Part shown: in pieces, positions 42,174 to 52,883 of the stretch | How the letters are laid out: each line of letters opens with the position of its first letter | Position numbering within the stretch: position 1 is the first letter of the stretch | Source: Sandaracinaceae bacterium | GTDB lineage: Bacteria > Myxococcota_A > Polyangia > Polyangiales > Houyiibacteriaceae | Length of the DNA: 64,000 nt | Direction of reading: 5' to 3' | Assembly: GCA_020633055.1 (NCBI GenBank) | Contig: JACKEJ010000016.1 | Span: 62,001 to 126,000 of the forward strand | Notes under the pieces: model-generated | The model's database searches: none | Seen by the model: only the letters and a program-made list of their open reading frames with translations | Told to the model about the DNA's origin: nothing | Made by a program: the position numbers and the translations under genes

Positions 42174-42587
42174 TCAGTCCTCGTCGTGGCCCTCGTCGCC
42201 CTCGTCCTCGAGGTTCCCGACGGTGCCCCAGCCGTTGGCCTCACCTCCGAAGGGCGCGACCAGCTCCTGCAGCTCGCGCTGGAGCCGCGCGAGCTCGGCC
42301 GCGGTGGGCACCATCTCGACGCTGACGGCCACCTCCCAGATGGGGTCGTGCTCGTGGTCGACCTCCTCGTCGTCCTCGTGGTCGTGACCGCCGTGCTCGT
42401 CGTACTCGATCTCCGTCTCGTACCCCGCCTTGCGGAGCACCTCGGCCATCTCGTGCGCGGCGGGCTCGTCCGAGGCGAGCATGAAGAAGTCGATGACCAT
42501 GGGGCTCTCGAGGTCGTGTCCGTCGGCAGCGAGCGCGTTCAGGACCTCTTGATCGTCGGCGAAGGTGTCGTCCATCGGCGCGATCAT
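42174..42587 (-). CDS. RraB-like ribonuclease regulator with His-rich insert
   Basis: About 137 residues. The pattern DQEVLNALAADGHDLESPMV, then a helix EPAAHEMAEVLRKAGYETEI and the late ANGWGTVGN followed by an acidic tail (EDEGDEGHDED) match RraB, which in E. coli binds RNase E and slows RNA decay. Between the helix and the last part is a histidine/acid-rich insert (EHGGHDHEDDEEVDHEHD) that could bind metal. ATG at 42575 is an alternative start. It converges with the MscS gene and diverges from the ClpB-like gene. Confidence 0.72.
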   Translation of the reverse strand: MIAPMDDTFADDQEVLNALAADGHDLESPMVIDFFMLASDEPAAHEMAEVLRKAGYETEIEYDEHGGHDHEDDEEVDHEHDPIWEVAVSVEMVPTAAELARLQRELQELVAPFGGEANGWGTVGNLEDEGDEGHDED

Positions 42588-42677
42588 GGGAGCTGCACGG
42601 CGCACGAGCAACCAGCCACGGCGAGGTCCACGTTGCGCCCTTGACCGGACCCCCCTCGGCGACCGAACCTCGGGCGC

Positions 42678-45299
<2,622 letters not shown>

Positions 45300-45311
45300 T
45301 ACAAGGCGTCC

Positions 45312-46502
45312 ATGCGCTCGCCCCTCCGCCCCTCCGCCCCTCACGGCGCGACTCGTCGTGTCCGACTCTCGCGTCCCACCTTGGCCCTCTCGCTGCTCTT
45401 GCTGCTTGGCTTGGCGCACGCCATCCCCGGCTGCGGTGGAAGCAATGGCGCGCCACCCGACGACGCCGGAACCAACGGCGACGCGGGCGACCCAGGGGTG
45501 CCCGTCAACATGGGCGCACCGGACATCCTGACCGACGCGGAGCCAGTGGCGGGCTTCCAGTTCCTCGAGACCAGCTACACGGTGCCGGGGACGGGCGAGG
45601 AGCGCACGATCCGGCTCAACGTCTGGTACGCCACGAACGACACCGAGGGCACCTCGACGCGCTTCAACGCACTGTCGGTAGACGCCAACTCCTACTTGGA
45701 CGCGAGCGTGCGCGTTCCCAGCGGCCAGGCTCCCCTGATGGTCTACTCACACGGCGACCGCGCCTGGGGCGGCAGCAACTTCCGGCTGGCGCGACAGTTC
45801 GTGCGCAACGGCTGGATCGTCGTCGCGCCCGACCACACGGGCAACACGGCCCTCGACAACATCCTCCCTCGCGCCTTCGAGTACGACATGGTGCGCGCCT
45901 ACGACATGCGCGCCACGATCGACGCCATCGAGAACCTGCCCAGCACCCACCCGCTCGCCGGACACGTCGCCACGTCGCGCGTCCTCGTCGCAGGGCACAG
46001 CTACGGCGGTCACACCGCGTGGCTCGTGGATGGGGCCGGGCTCGACCTCACAACCATCGAGGCGAGCTGCGCCCCCGACTGTGTGGAGGCCGAGCTGGAC
46101 GCGTTCCGCATGTTCGTGCCCGACACACGCATCGTCGGTGCCATCGCGCTCGACGGCGGTGTCGGGACGGACCGCGTGGCCGACGCGGGCTTCGCCGACA
46201 TGACCGGGCCGATGCTGTTCATGACCCCCACCAACGACGCGGGCGACATGGCACTGTACGACCGCTCCGCGCTCGCAGACGTGACCTGGGTGCAGCTCGA
46301 CGGCGCGTGCCACGAGTCGTTCACGGGGACCTTCAGCTGCCAGACGCTGCCGCTGACCACGAGCCTCCCGATCACGCACACCTACGCGGTCGCGTTCGGC
46401 ATCAGGACGGTGCTGCAGTCCGACGACGCGGCGCTGCTGGCCATCCTGGACGGAACCACCGAGGTGGACCCGGTGGTGACCTTCTCGCGCCACATCCCGT
46501 GA
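45312..46502 (+). CDS. Alpha/beta-hydrolase lipoprotein (PAF-acetylhydrolase/dienelactone-hydrolase-like)
   Basis: A 396-residue lipoprotein (lipobox IPGC, Cys41) with an acidic Gly/Asp linker. Hydrolase domain: PLMVYSHGDRAWGG oxyanion region, WIVVAPDHTGN, nucleophile elbow GHSYGG with Ser230, a candidate acid in GPMLFMTPTNDAGD, and a histidine in LDGACHESFTG. The overall plan resembles secreted PAF-acetylhydrolase-like esterases. It starts 12 bases after the ClpB-like gene but has its own GATACA element 9 bases upstream. Substrate unknown. Confidence 0.85.
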   Translation: MRSPLRPSAPHGATRRVRLSRPTLALSLLLLLGLAHAIPGCGGSNGAPPDDAGTNGDAGDPGVPVNMGAPDILTDAEPVAGFQFLETSYTVPGTGEERTIRLNVWYATNDTEGTSTRFNALSVDANSYLDASVRVPSGQAPLMVYSHGDRAWGGSNFRLARQFVRNGWIVVAPDHTGNTALDNILPRAFEYDMVRAYDMRATIDAIENLPSTHPLAGHVATSRVLVAGHSYGGHTAWLVDGAGLDLTTIEASCAPDCVEAELDAFRMFVPDTRIVGAIALDGGVGTDRVADAGFADMTGPMLFMTPTNDAGDMALYDRSALADVTWVQLDGACHESFTGTFSCQTLPLTTSLPITHTYAVAFGIRTVLQSDDAALLAILDGTTEVDPVVTFSRHIP

Positions 46503-46619
46503 TCGTCCCATCTCGCTGACGACGGTTCGGCGAGGAGTCCGGCGTGCCGCGAAGCCGCCGGGCACCACGGCGACGCCGTCCCCGTTGAGGTGAGCGTCGA
46601 ATCCGGGCATCGTCGCGGG

Positions 46620-48920
46620 ATGACCCGTCGCACATGGAAGCGCCGTGCCGGGATCGCGCTCGGTGCGGTCGTCCTCACGCTGCTGGCCCTGTACGTCGTC
46701 TTCGGCGGCGGCAGGGCGCCCACGGCGGGCGACATCGTCGGCCCGCGGCTGCCCGTCGAGGTGGTGAGCGCGCGCGACACGCGCAACGCCGAGGCGCTGC
46801 CCGAGGGGGCCGACCCGGATCAGACGCGCATCCTGTTCGGCGACCTGCACGTGCACACCACGTTCTCGGCCGACGCGTTCATGCGATCCCTGCCGCTGAT
46901 GGGGGGCGAAGGCGCGCACCCACCCGCCGACGCGTGCGACTTCGCGCGCCACTGCTCGCAGCTCGACTTCTTCGCGCTGACCGATCACGCCGAGATGCTC
47001 ACGCCGCGCCTGTGGCGCGAGTCCAAGCAGTCCGTGCGCGACTGCAACGCGCTGGCCGAGGCCGGGGGCACCGAGCCGGACCTGGTCGCCTTCACGGGCT
47101 TCGAGTGGACGCAGGTGGGCACGACGCCCGAGGAGCACTACGGGCACAAGAACGTCATCTTCCACGGGACGGCCGAGGAAGAGCTCCCGGCGCGCGCCAT
47201 CGCGTCGAGCGGCCTGCTGCAGCGGGCCTTCTCGGCGCCCGGGGGCATCGCCACGTTGGTCAGCATCCCCATCACCGAGTTCAGCGAGCGGCAGGCCTAC
47301 CTCGACATCGGCGAGTTCTTCCGCGAGAACATGGCGCTCGACACGTGTCCGACCGGTCCGTCACCCGGCCTGCCGGCCGAGTGCCGCGAGTACGCGGAGA
47401 CGCCCGCCGTGCTGTTCCGCAAGCTGGACGAGTGGGGGCTCGACGCGCTGGTCATCCCGCACGGCACCACCTGGGGCTTCTACACGCCCCCGGGCTACAC
47501 GTGGGACAAGCAGCTGGACCCAGCACAAGACAGCCCCCGGCAGGGCCTGGTCGAGGTCTACAGCGGGCACGGCAACTCGGAGGAGTACCGCCCCACCCCG
47601 CACGTGCTGCGCAACGACGATGGAACCCACGGCTGCCCGGCGCCCACCGACGCGTTCGAGCCGTGCTGCCATCGGGCGGGCGAGCTGATCCGCGCCCGCT
47701 GCGCAGCGGCCGGCGAGAGTGAGACCGAGTGCGAAACGCGGGCCGCGACGGCGCGCTCGAACTACGCCAACGCAGGCGTCGCCGGGCACCACACGGTGCC
47801 GGGCGCCACCGTCGAGGAGTGGGGCAACTGCGGGCAGTGCACGGACTGCTTCGAGCCGTCGTTCATGTCGCGCTTCGGGGGGTCGGTGCAGTACGCGCTC
47901 GCGCGCGGGCACTTCGAAGAGGGGCAAACGGCGCGGCACGCGACGTGGGGCTTCATCGCGTCCAGCGACAACCACGGCGCACGCCCCGGCACCGGCTACA
48001 AGCCCTACGACCGGCGGCAGATGACGGAGGCCTCGGGCTTCGTGGACCAGTCCTACCGTGACCGCATCTTCGGCGCGGCCCCGGAGCGCGTGGCGCGCTC
48101 GCGCGCGGTCGACGACACCCTGCTCAGCGAGATCCCCGCGTTCGCAGTGGTCGACCTCGAGCGCCAGGCGTCGTTCTTCATGACAGGCGGCCTGGTCGCC
48201 GTGCACGCCACGGCGAGGTCGCGCGACGCCATCTGGGAGGCGCTGCGCGCGCGCAGGGTGTACGGCACCAGCGGCGACCGCATCCTGCTGTGGTTCGACA
48301 TCGTCGATGGCGACGGGACGCTGCCGATGGGGTCGGTGGTGAGCCGCGGCGCGGCGCCCACGTTCCGCGTCCGTGCCGCGGGGAGCTTCGAACAGATCGC
48401 GGGCTGCCCACCCGACCGCATCGAGGCGCTCGGCAGCGCGCGCTTCGAGCGGGTGTGCCGCGGGGAGTGCTACCACCCGGGCGACCGCCGGCGACGCATC
48501 GAGCGCATCGAGGTGGTGCGCATCCGGCCGCAAGAGCGTGAGGACGAGCCCATCGCGGGCTTGATCGACGACCCCTTCCTGGTGCTGCCCTGCCCCCCGG
48601 GCCGCGCCGTGTGCGAGCAGACCTTCAGCGACCCGGGCTACGGCGAGCGTGATGCCGTGTACTACGTGCGCGCCATCCAGGAGACCACGAGCGAGATCAA
48701 CGCCGGGGGCCTGCGCTGCGAGGGCGGTGTATGCCGCCCGTGCCACGGCGACTACCGCACCGACGTCGAAGACGACTGCGCGGGCCCCTCCAACGAGCGC
48801 GCGTGGGCCTCTCCCATCTACGTGCGCTGGGACGCGTCTCTGGTGCCGCCCCCCACCGCCGTGACCGGCGACGAAGGCGCGAACGCGGGTGGGACCGCCC
48901 GCGCGCCCTCCGATGAGTAG
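46620..48920 (+). CDS. DUF3604 protein (PHP-like metal-dependent phosphoesterase fold), membrane-anchored
   Basis: A 766-residue protein with an N-terminal membrane anchor (MTRRTWKRRAGIALGAVVLT, helix about 10-30) and a large periplasmic part. DUF3604 signature: FGDLHVHTTFSADAF (Asp75, His77, His79), a second metal motif LTDHAEM (Asp122, His123), FTGFEWTQVG, GASDNHGARPG-like SSDNHGARPG and MTGGLVAVHATARSRDAIWE. The H-x-H and D-H arrangement matches PHP-type metal sites, so a metal-dependent hydrolase is likely; substrate unknown. Many cysteines suggest disulphides. Starts at ATG 46620; a GTG at 46590 is in frame. The next gene overlaps by 8 bases. Confidence 0.85.
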   Translation: MTRRTWKRRAGIALGAVVLTLLALYVVFGGGRAPTAGDIVGPRLPVEVVSARDTRNAEALPEGADPDQTRILFGDLHVHTTFSADAFMRSLPLMGGEGAHPPADACDFARHCSQLDFFALTDHAEMLTPRLWRESKQSVRDCNALAEAGGTEPDLVAFTGFEWTQVGTTPEEHYGHKNVIFHGTAEEELPARAIASSGLLQRAFSAPGGIATLVSIPITEFSERQAYLDIGEFFRENMALDTCPTGPSPGLPAECREYAETPAVLFRKLDEWGLDALVIPHGTTWGFYTPPGYTWDKQLDPAQDSPRQGLVEVYSGHGNSEEYRPTPHVLRNDDGTHGCPAPTDAFEPCCHRAGELIRARCAAAGESETECETRAATARSNYANAGVAGHHTVPGATVEEWGNCGQCTDCFEPSFMSRFGGSVQYALARGHFEEGQTARHATWGFIASSDNHGARPGTGYKPYDRRQMTEASGFVDQSYRDRIFGAAPERVARSRAVDDTLLSEIPAFAVVDLERQASFFMTGGLVAVHATARSRDAIWEALRARRVYGTSGDRILLWFDIVDGDGTLPMGSVVSRGAAPTFRVRAAGSFEQIAGCPPDRIEALGSARFERVCRGECYHPGDRRRRIERIEVVRIRPQEREDEPIAGLIDDPFLVLPCPPGRAVCEQTFSDPGYGERDAVYYVRAIQETTSEINAGGLRCEGGVCRPCHGDYRTDVEDDCAGPSNERAWASPIYVRWDASLVPPPTAVTGDEGANAGGTARAPSDE

Positions 48921-49767
48921 CCCGCGCGTGGACGACACCCGACGTCCCCCGTGGCCCACGCTGGCCTTGACCGGCGGGATGGCCCTCGCCCTCGCCCTCG
49001 CTGCTGGCGAGACCGTGCGGGTGAGTGACGCGCCCACAGACCTGCCCGCGCATGCGGCCGCGCGCGTGGGCGACGTCGTCATCACCCAGGACGAGCTCGA
49101 CCGCGCCACCGCCGCGCTCGCCAGCGACCGGCGTGGCGGCCAGCGCCCCGACGACCGCGCCCACGTGCTCGAGCGGTTGGTGGACGAGGCGCTGTTGGTG
49201 GAGCTCGCGCTGTCGCACGGGCTCCCTCACCGCGACCCGCGCACCCGCGCGGACCTGAGCGCGGCTGCGCTCGCGTTGCTGGCCAGCGAGGCCGAGCTGA
49301 GCGAGCCGAGCGAGCCGGAGCTGGAGCGGTTCTACGGGGAGCGCCGCGGCGAGCTGAGGGGCGCGCCGCAGCTGCGCGTGGAGCTGCGCTTTGCTCGTGG
49401 CCCCGACGCGGTCGCACGCGTGATGGCCGAGGGCGAACTGCTGGACGACGCGCCGCTGCCGGTCCCGGGAGGCTGGGTCAGCGAGCGCGACCTACGCGAG
49501 CTGGTCGGACCGTCTCTGGCGAGCGCGCTGTCGGCGGCCGAGGTGGGCGTGTGGCTCCCGCCGCACCCGCTGGACGACGGCCTCGTGAGGCTGCGCGTGG
49601 CGGACCGTCGTGCCCCGGAGGCGCCGCCGCTCCGCGAGGTGCGCGACGAGGTGAGGGCCCTTTACCGCCGCCAGCGCGGTGACGACGCCGTACGCGCCTA
49701 CTTGGAGCGCGCACGCCGCGATACCCCGATCGTCCGACGCGTGGCTCCGGGCTCGGCCGTGGAATGA
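48913..49767 (+). CDS. Periplasmic parvulin/SurA-like peptidyl-prolyl isomerase
   Basis: A 284-residue exported protein: one N-terminal hydrophobic anchor (about residues 15-31, TLALTGGMALALALAAG), then a SurA-N-like helical domain (DVVITQDELDRATAALASDR, RAHVLERLVDEALLVELALS) and a C-terminal parvulin-like region (LRGAPQLRVELRFARG, VPGGWVSERDLRELVGPSLA, LVRLRVADRRAPEAPPLREV). The usual parvulin catalytic histidine after the first strand is not evident, so it may act as a chaperone. ATG at 48913 overlaps the end of the DUF3604 gene by 8 bases, and the HupE gene overlaps its stop as ATGA. Confidence 0.8.
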   Translation: MSSPRVDDTRRPPWPTLALTGGMALALALAAGETVRVSDAPTDLPAHAAARVGDVVITQDELDRATAALASDRRGGQRPDDRAHVLERLVDEALLVELALSHGLPHRDPRTRADLSAAALALLASEAELSEPSEPELERFYGERRGELRGAPQLRVELRFARGPDAVARVMAEGELLDDAPLPVPGGWVSERDLRELVGPSLASALSAAEVGVWLPPHPLDDGLVRLRVADRRAPEAPPLREVRDEVRALYRRQRGDDAVRAYLERARRDTPIVRRVAPGSAVE

Positions 49768-51062
49768 GCTCGCGAGCGCCGCATCGTCGTGGGCCAACGC
49801 CCGAACGCGCGACGGGTCTCTCGAGGGCGTTCGTGTCGCTGACCGCGCGCGCGTCGCTGACCGCGCTCGTGTCGCTGACCGCGCCTCTCTCGGCACACGC
49901 CCACGATCGCAGCGTGTCCCAGTCCGTCGTCCACGTCGCAGGTCGGGAGGTGTCCGTGCGTGTCCGTTCACGCACCGTGGACCTGAGCTCCCTGTCGCCC
50001 GAGCTCGCCATCTGGGCGCATCGGTTCGCGTCGGGCAGCGCCCCCGACGCAGAGCTGCCGCCCACGCTCGTGGCGGCGTTCCATACACACTTTCGCGTGG
50101 TGGACGCGAGCGGCCGCACCTGCGCTGGGGCGCCGCCGCTGCGCACGACGAGCCCACCCGCCGAGCTCCGGGTGCTGCTGCGCTTCACGTGCACAGCACG
50201 ACCCACGCGCTACGTCGTCACGCCCTGGCCCGTCCCTGGACACCATCACATGGCGCACCTCGAGGGTGGACGCGACGACCAGAGCGTGCTCGTCGTGGGG
50301 GAGAAAGGGGAGCTACCACTCGGCCCGCCCGGCGAAGAAACTGGGCCTCGCCCCGGGAGCGCTTCCATCCTGTATGCCTATCTGGTGCACGGCGCACGGC
50401 ACGCCGCGACGGGCTGGGACCACGCGGCGTTCGTCCTCCTCCTGCTCGTGCTGGTGCGGCGCGCGCGTGAGGCCATGGTCTTGGTCACGGGCTTCACGGT
50501 CGGGCACGCGCTGACCCTCTCGCTCGCCGCGCTGTCGGTGCTGGAGAGCGACGCGCGGGCGGTCGAGTCACTCATCGCAGCGTCGGTGCTGCTCGTGGCC
50601 GCCGAGAACGTCGGGCTCGCCGAACCCGAGGGAGCACGGCGCGCGCTCCCCATCGTCATGGTCGCCGTAGTGGCGGGTGCCCTGGGAGCCGCCGCTGGGG
50701 TCGCGGCCCTAGGCTACTTCGCGCTCGCGGCAGCGTGCCTGGGAGGGCTACAGGTCACGCGAGCCGAAGCGACGCCCCGGCAAAGCGCACGCATGGCGCT
50801 CGCAGTGGGCTTCGGCTTGGTGCATGGGCTCGGCTTCGCGTCGGGCTTCGACGCCACGGGGCCGTCCCGCGTGGGGAGACTCGTCGCGTTCAACGTGGGC
50901 GTCGAGCTGGCACAGCTGGGCTGGGTCGCCCTGGGGTGGGTCGCGCTGTCCCTGCTCGGTCGCCCAGGAGCGGTGTGGCGACGCCGCGCCGTGCTGGCGG
51001 TCTCGGTCGTCGCTGGGAGCGGCGCGACGTACGCATGTGTGCTGCGCGCGCTGTCCCCCTGA
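49764..51062 (+). CDS. HupE/UreJ-family membrane protein with periplasmic N-terminal domain
   Basis: A 432-residue protein: a signal peptide built on an 18-bp repeat, a periplasmic domain (about 45-200) and a C-terminal HupE/UreJ_2 region of about seven helices. The metal motif in the first helix of this region is HGARHAATGWDHAAFVLLLL, followed by FTVGHALTLSLAALSVLES, and VEEIIAAS-like VESLIAASVLLVAAENVGL, with a second histidine motif GFGLVHGLGFASGF. Family members are proposed nickel/cobalt permeases; some act on other metals. Last gene of three with overlapping stops and starts. Confidence 0.88.
   Translation: MSSRAPHRRGPTPERATGLSRAFVSLTARASLTALVSLTAPLSAHAHDRSVSQSVVHVAGREVSVRVRSRTVDLSSLSPELAIWAHRFASGSAPDAELPPTLVAAFHTHFRVVDASGRTCAGAPPLRTTSPPAELRVLLRFTCTARPTRYVVTPWPVPGHHHMAHLEGGRDDQSVLVVGEKGELPLGPPGEETGPRPGSASILYAYLVHGARHAATGWDHAAFVLLLLVLVRRAREAMVLVTGFTVGHALTLSLAALSVLESDARAVESLIAASVLLVAAENVGLAEPEGARRALPIVMVAVVAGALGAAAGVAALGYFALAAACLGGLQVTRAEATPRQSARMALAVGFGLVHGLGFASGFDATGPSRVGRLVAFNVGVELAQLGWVALGWVALSLLGRPGAVWRRRAVLAVSVVAGSGATYACVLRALSP
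49833..49886 (+). repeat. Three 18-bp tandem repeats in the HupE signal peptide
   Basis: Units at 49833-49850, 49851-49868 and 49869-49886 share TCGCTGACCGCG and encode SLTARA, SLTALV and SLTAPL (offset by one codon), lengthening the hydrophobic core of the signal peptide. Confidence 0.85.
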
Positions 51063-51166
51063 CCTGTTCCGCGGTCACTACGCGCCGGCGCTCGCCCTGC
51101 GCACGGAGCCTGTTACGCTCGGCCTCGGTGGGCGACCACCCCCCCAGACCCCAATCGAGGAACGTC

Positions 51167-52246
51167 ATGTCAGGCACCTTGCGCAGATCCCTCCTCGCGA
51201 CCGCCGTCGCGCTCTCGACGACCGCCCTGCTCGTGGCATGTGGCGGCAGCGAGCCCGAAGAGACCCCGACCCCGACCCCGAGCCCGGAGCCAGCGCCGGC
51301 CGCCACGGCGACCAGCCTCACCAGCCACGCGCCACTCGCCGCGCTGCCACCAGCCCCCGAGGTGCCCGCCCCCAAGCTCGAGCTCGGCCGGCGGCTCTAC
51401 CACGACACGGCGCTCTCCGGTGACGGCACCGTGGCGTGCGTCACGTGCCACAGCTTCGACCACGGCGGGGCCGAGAACCGCCGCACCTCCGAGGGCATCC
51501 GAGGCCAGATCGGGCCCATCAACTCGCCCACGGTGCTGAACGCCAGCCTGGCCATCCGCCAGTTCTGGGACGGCCGCGCCGCCGACCTTGCAGAGCAAGC
51601 GGCGGGCCCGGTCGCCAACCCAGTCGAGATGGGCGCCACCTGGGACGACGTGGTCGCGCGCCTCGGCGGCGACCCGAGCTACGTCGCGGCCTTCACGGCG
51701 GCGGGCTACGACGGCGTCTCGCAGGCCAACATCACGGACGCCATCGCCGCGTTCGAGAGCACGTTGCTGACCCCGGGTCCCTTCGATCGCTTCATCGGCG
51801 GAGACCACAGCGCCTTGAACGAGCAGCAGCAGCGGGGCTACATGACCTTCCGCGAGGTGGGCTGCATCGCCTGCCACAACGGCCCCGCGCTCGGCGGGCA
51901 GTCGTTCCAGAAGATGGGCGCCGTCCAGGACTACTTCGCGCTGCGCGGCGGCGAGGTCACCGAAGCCGACCTCGGGCGCTTCAACTTCACGCACGAAGAG
52001 GGCGACCGACACTTCTTCAAGGTGCCCACGCTGCGCAACGTCGCGCAGACGGCGCCCTACTTCCACGACGGCTCGCAGGCGGAGCTGGCCGGTGCGGTGC
52101 GCATCATGGGGCAGGTGCAGCTCGGGCGTGAGCTGACCGACGCCCAGGTCGAGGACATCGTGGCGTTCTTGCGCGCCCTCGATGGTGAGCTCCCGGCCCA
52201 CGCGCGCATGCCCGCTACGGCCGCGGAGGCCCCCGCCGCCGAGTGA
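51167..52246 (+). CDS. Di-haem cytochrome c peroxidase (MauG/CCP family) lipoprotein
   Basis: A 359-residue lipoprotein (lipobox LVAC, Cys25) with a proline/threonine linker. Two c-type haem sites: CVTCH (91-95) and CIACH (233-237). Family blocks: LGRRLYHDTALSGDGTVACV, SPTVLNASLAIRQFWDGRAADL, GPVANPVEMG, LTPGPFDRFIGGD, GYMTFREVGCIAC, FKVPTLRNVAQTAPYFHDGS and VRIMGQVQLGRELTDAQVED. It reduces peroxide in the periplasm or oxidises a protein partner. Ribosome-binding site GAGGAA lies 5 bases before the ATG. It follows the HupE gene by about 100 bases but has its own leader. Confidence 0.94.
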   Translation: MSGTLRRSLLATAVALSTTALLVACGGSEPEETPTPTPSPEPAPAATATSLTSHAPLAALPPAPEVPAPKLELGRRLYHDTALSGDGTVACVTCHSFDHGGAENRRTSEGIRGQIGPINSPTVLNASLAIRQFWDGRAADLAEQAAGPVANPVEMGATWDDVVARLGGDPSYVAAFTAAGYDGVSQANITDAIAAFESTLLTPGPFDRFIGGDHSALNEQQQRGYMTFREVGCIACHNGPALGGQSFQKMGAVQDYFALRGGEVTEADLGRFNFTHEEGDRHFFKVPTLRNVAQTAPYFHDGSQAELAGAVRIMGQVQLGRELTDAQVEDIVAFLRALDGELPAHARMPATAAEAPAAE

Positions 52247-52270
52247 GCGGCCACGCATGGACGCTCCGCG

Positions 52271-52318
52271 CGACCCGTAGGCTGCACCCCTCGATCGCAG
52301 GGTGTGACCTACGGGTCG
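52271..52318. terminator. Long GC hairpin after the peroxidase gene
   Basis: 11-bp perfect stem CGACCCGTAGG / CCTACGGGTCG (52271-52281 and 52308-52318), an internal loop, and an inner 5-bp stem CACCC / GGGTG. It begins 25 bases after the peroxidase stop; no T tract follows. Confidence 0.55.
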
Positions 52319-52361
52319 CCGCGCGTGGGCTCCTCGCGCGCGCATCCATGACACGAGAACG

Positions 52362-52381
52362 TCGGAATTCAGGGGTTCCGA
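52362..52381. promoter_or_regulatory. Inverted repeat upstream of the peptidoglycan-binding gene
   Basis: TCGGAA / TTCCGA with an 8-base gap, about 85 bases before the ATG at 52467. Could be an operator; evidence is only the symmetry. Confidence 0.25.
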
Positions 52382-52466
52382 TCATGGTCCGCTTCGTGCT
52401 TAGGTGGCCTGCGCGCCGCGGGGCACAAGGGGTGTCCGCTGCGAAGCGCGCGAAGGGTGAAGACAC

Positions 52467-52787
52467 ATGAGCAAGTTGCTGAAGAAGGGTTCCAAGGGGG
52501 AAGACGTGAGCGCGCTGCAGAAGCAGCTGGTCCAGCTGGGCTACGCCATCTCGGTGGACGGCGACTTCGGGCCCGCCACGGAGAAGGCCGTCCTCAGCCT
52601 GCAGACGGCGTTCGGCTACGATGTGGACGGCATCGTCGGCCCGGGGACGCAGAAGCTGGTGGAGGCGCAGATCGGCTACGGCTGGAACGCGACCGCGCCC
52701 GACGCCACCGAGAAGGCCCTGCGCGCTCAGGGGAAGGACCCGGCTGCCGTGGCGGCCGAGAAGGGCGCGCCCGCGAAGGGCAAGTGA
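52467..52787 (+). CDS. Small peptidoglycan-binding-domain protein without signal peptide
   Basis: A 106-residue protein. Residues about 5-70 are one PG_binding_1 domain (LLKKGSKGEDVSALQKQLVQ, LGYAISVDGDFGPATEKAVL, LQTAFGYDVDGIVGPGTQKL). The rest is a charged/alanine tail ending GAPAKGK. No signal peptide or membrane helix is visible, so either it leaves by another route or the domain binds something cytosolic. A GC hairpin follows its stop. Confidence 0.85.
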   Translation: MSKLLKKGSKGEDVSALQKQLVQLGYAISVDGDFGPATEKAVLSLQTAFGYDVDGIVGPGTQKLVEAQIGYGWNATAPDATEKALRAQGKDPAAVAAEKGAPAKGK

Positions 52788-52794
52788 TGGCGCC

Positions 52795-52830
52795 CGGGCC
52801 GGTCAGCGTCCGCGCGACGCGACCGGCCCG
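52795..52830. terminator. 15-bp-stem GC hairpin after the peptidoglycan-binding gene
   Basis: Outer stem CGGGCCGGTC / GACCGGCCCG (10 bp), one unpaired A, inner stem GCGTC / GACGC (5 bp), loop CGCGC. It starts 8 bases after the stop. One of the strongest hairpins in the window; no T tract. Confidence 0.6.
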
Positions 52831-52871
52831 CGCTCCCGCAGGCGGTTGTAGACGGACGCGCCGGCAAGCCA

Positions 52872-52877
52872 TACGCT
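52872..52877 (+). promoter_or_regulatory. -10 element TACGCT, predicted leaderless start
   Basis: TACGCT ends 6 bases before the GTG at 52884. No Shine-Dalgarno sequence. Confidence 0.4.
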
Positions 52878-52883
52878 CGGCCA

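Noticed and set aside
46590..46619. GTG start ten codons upstream for the DUF3604 gene
   Set aside because: It would add MSVESGHRRG before an already complete basic N-terminus and membrane anchor, and it has no better ribosome-binding site.
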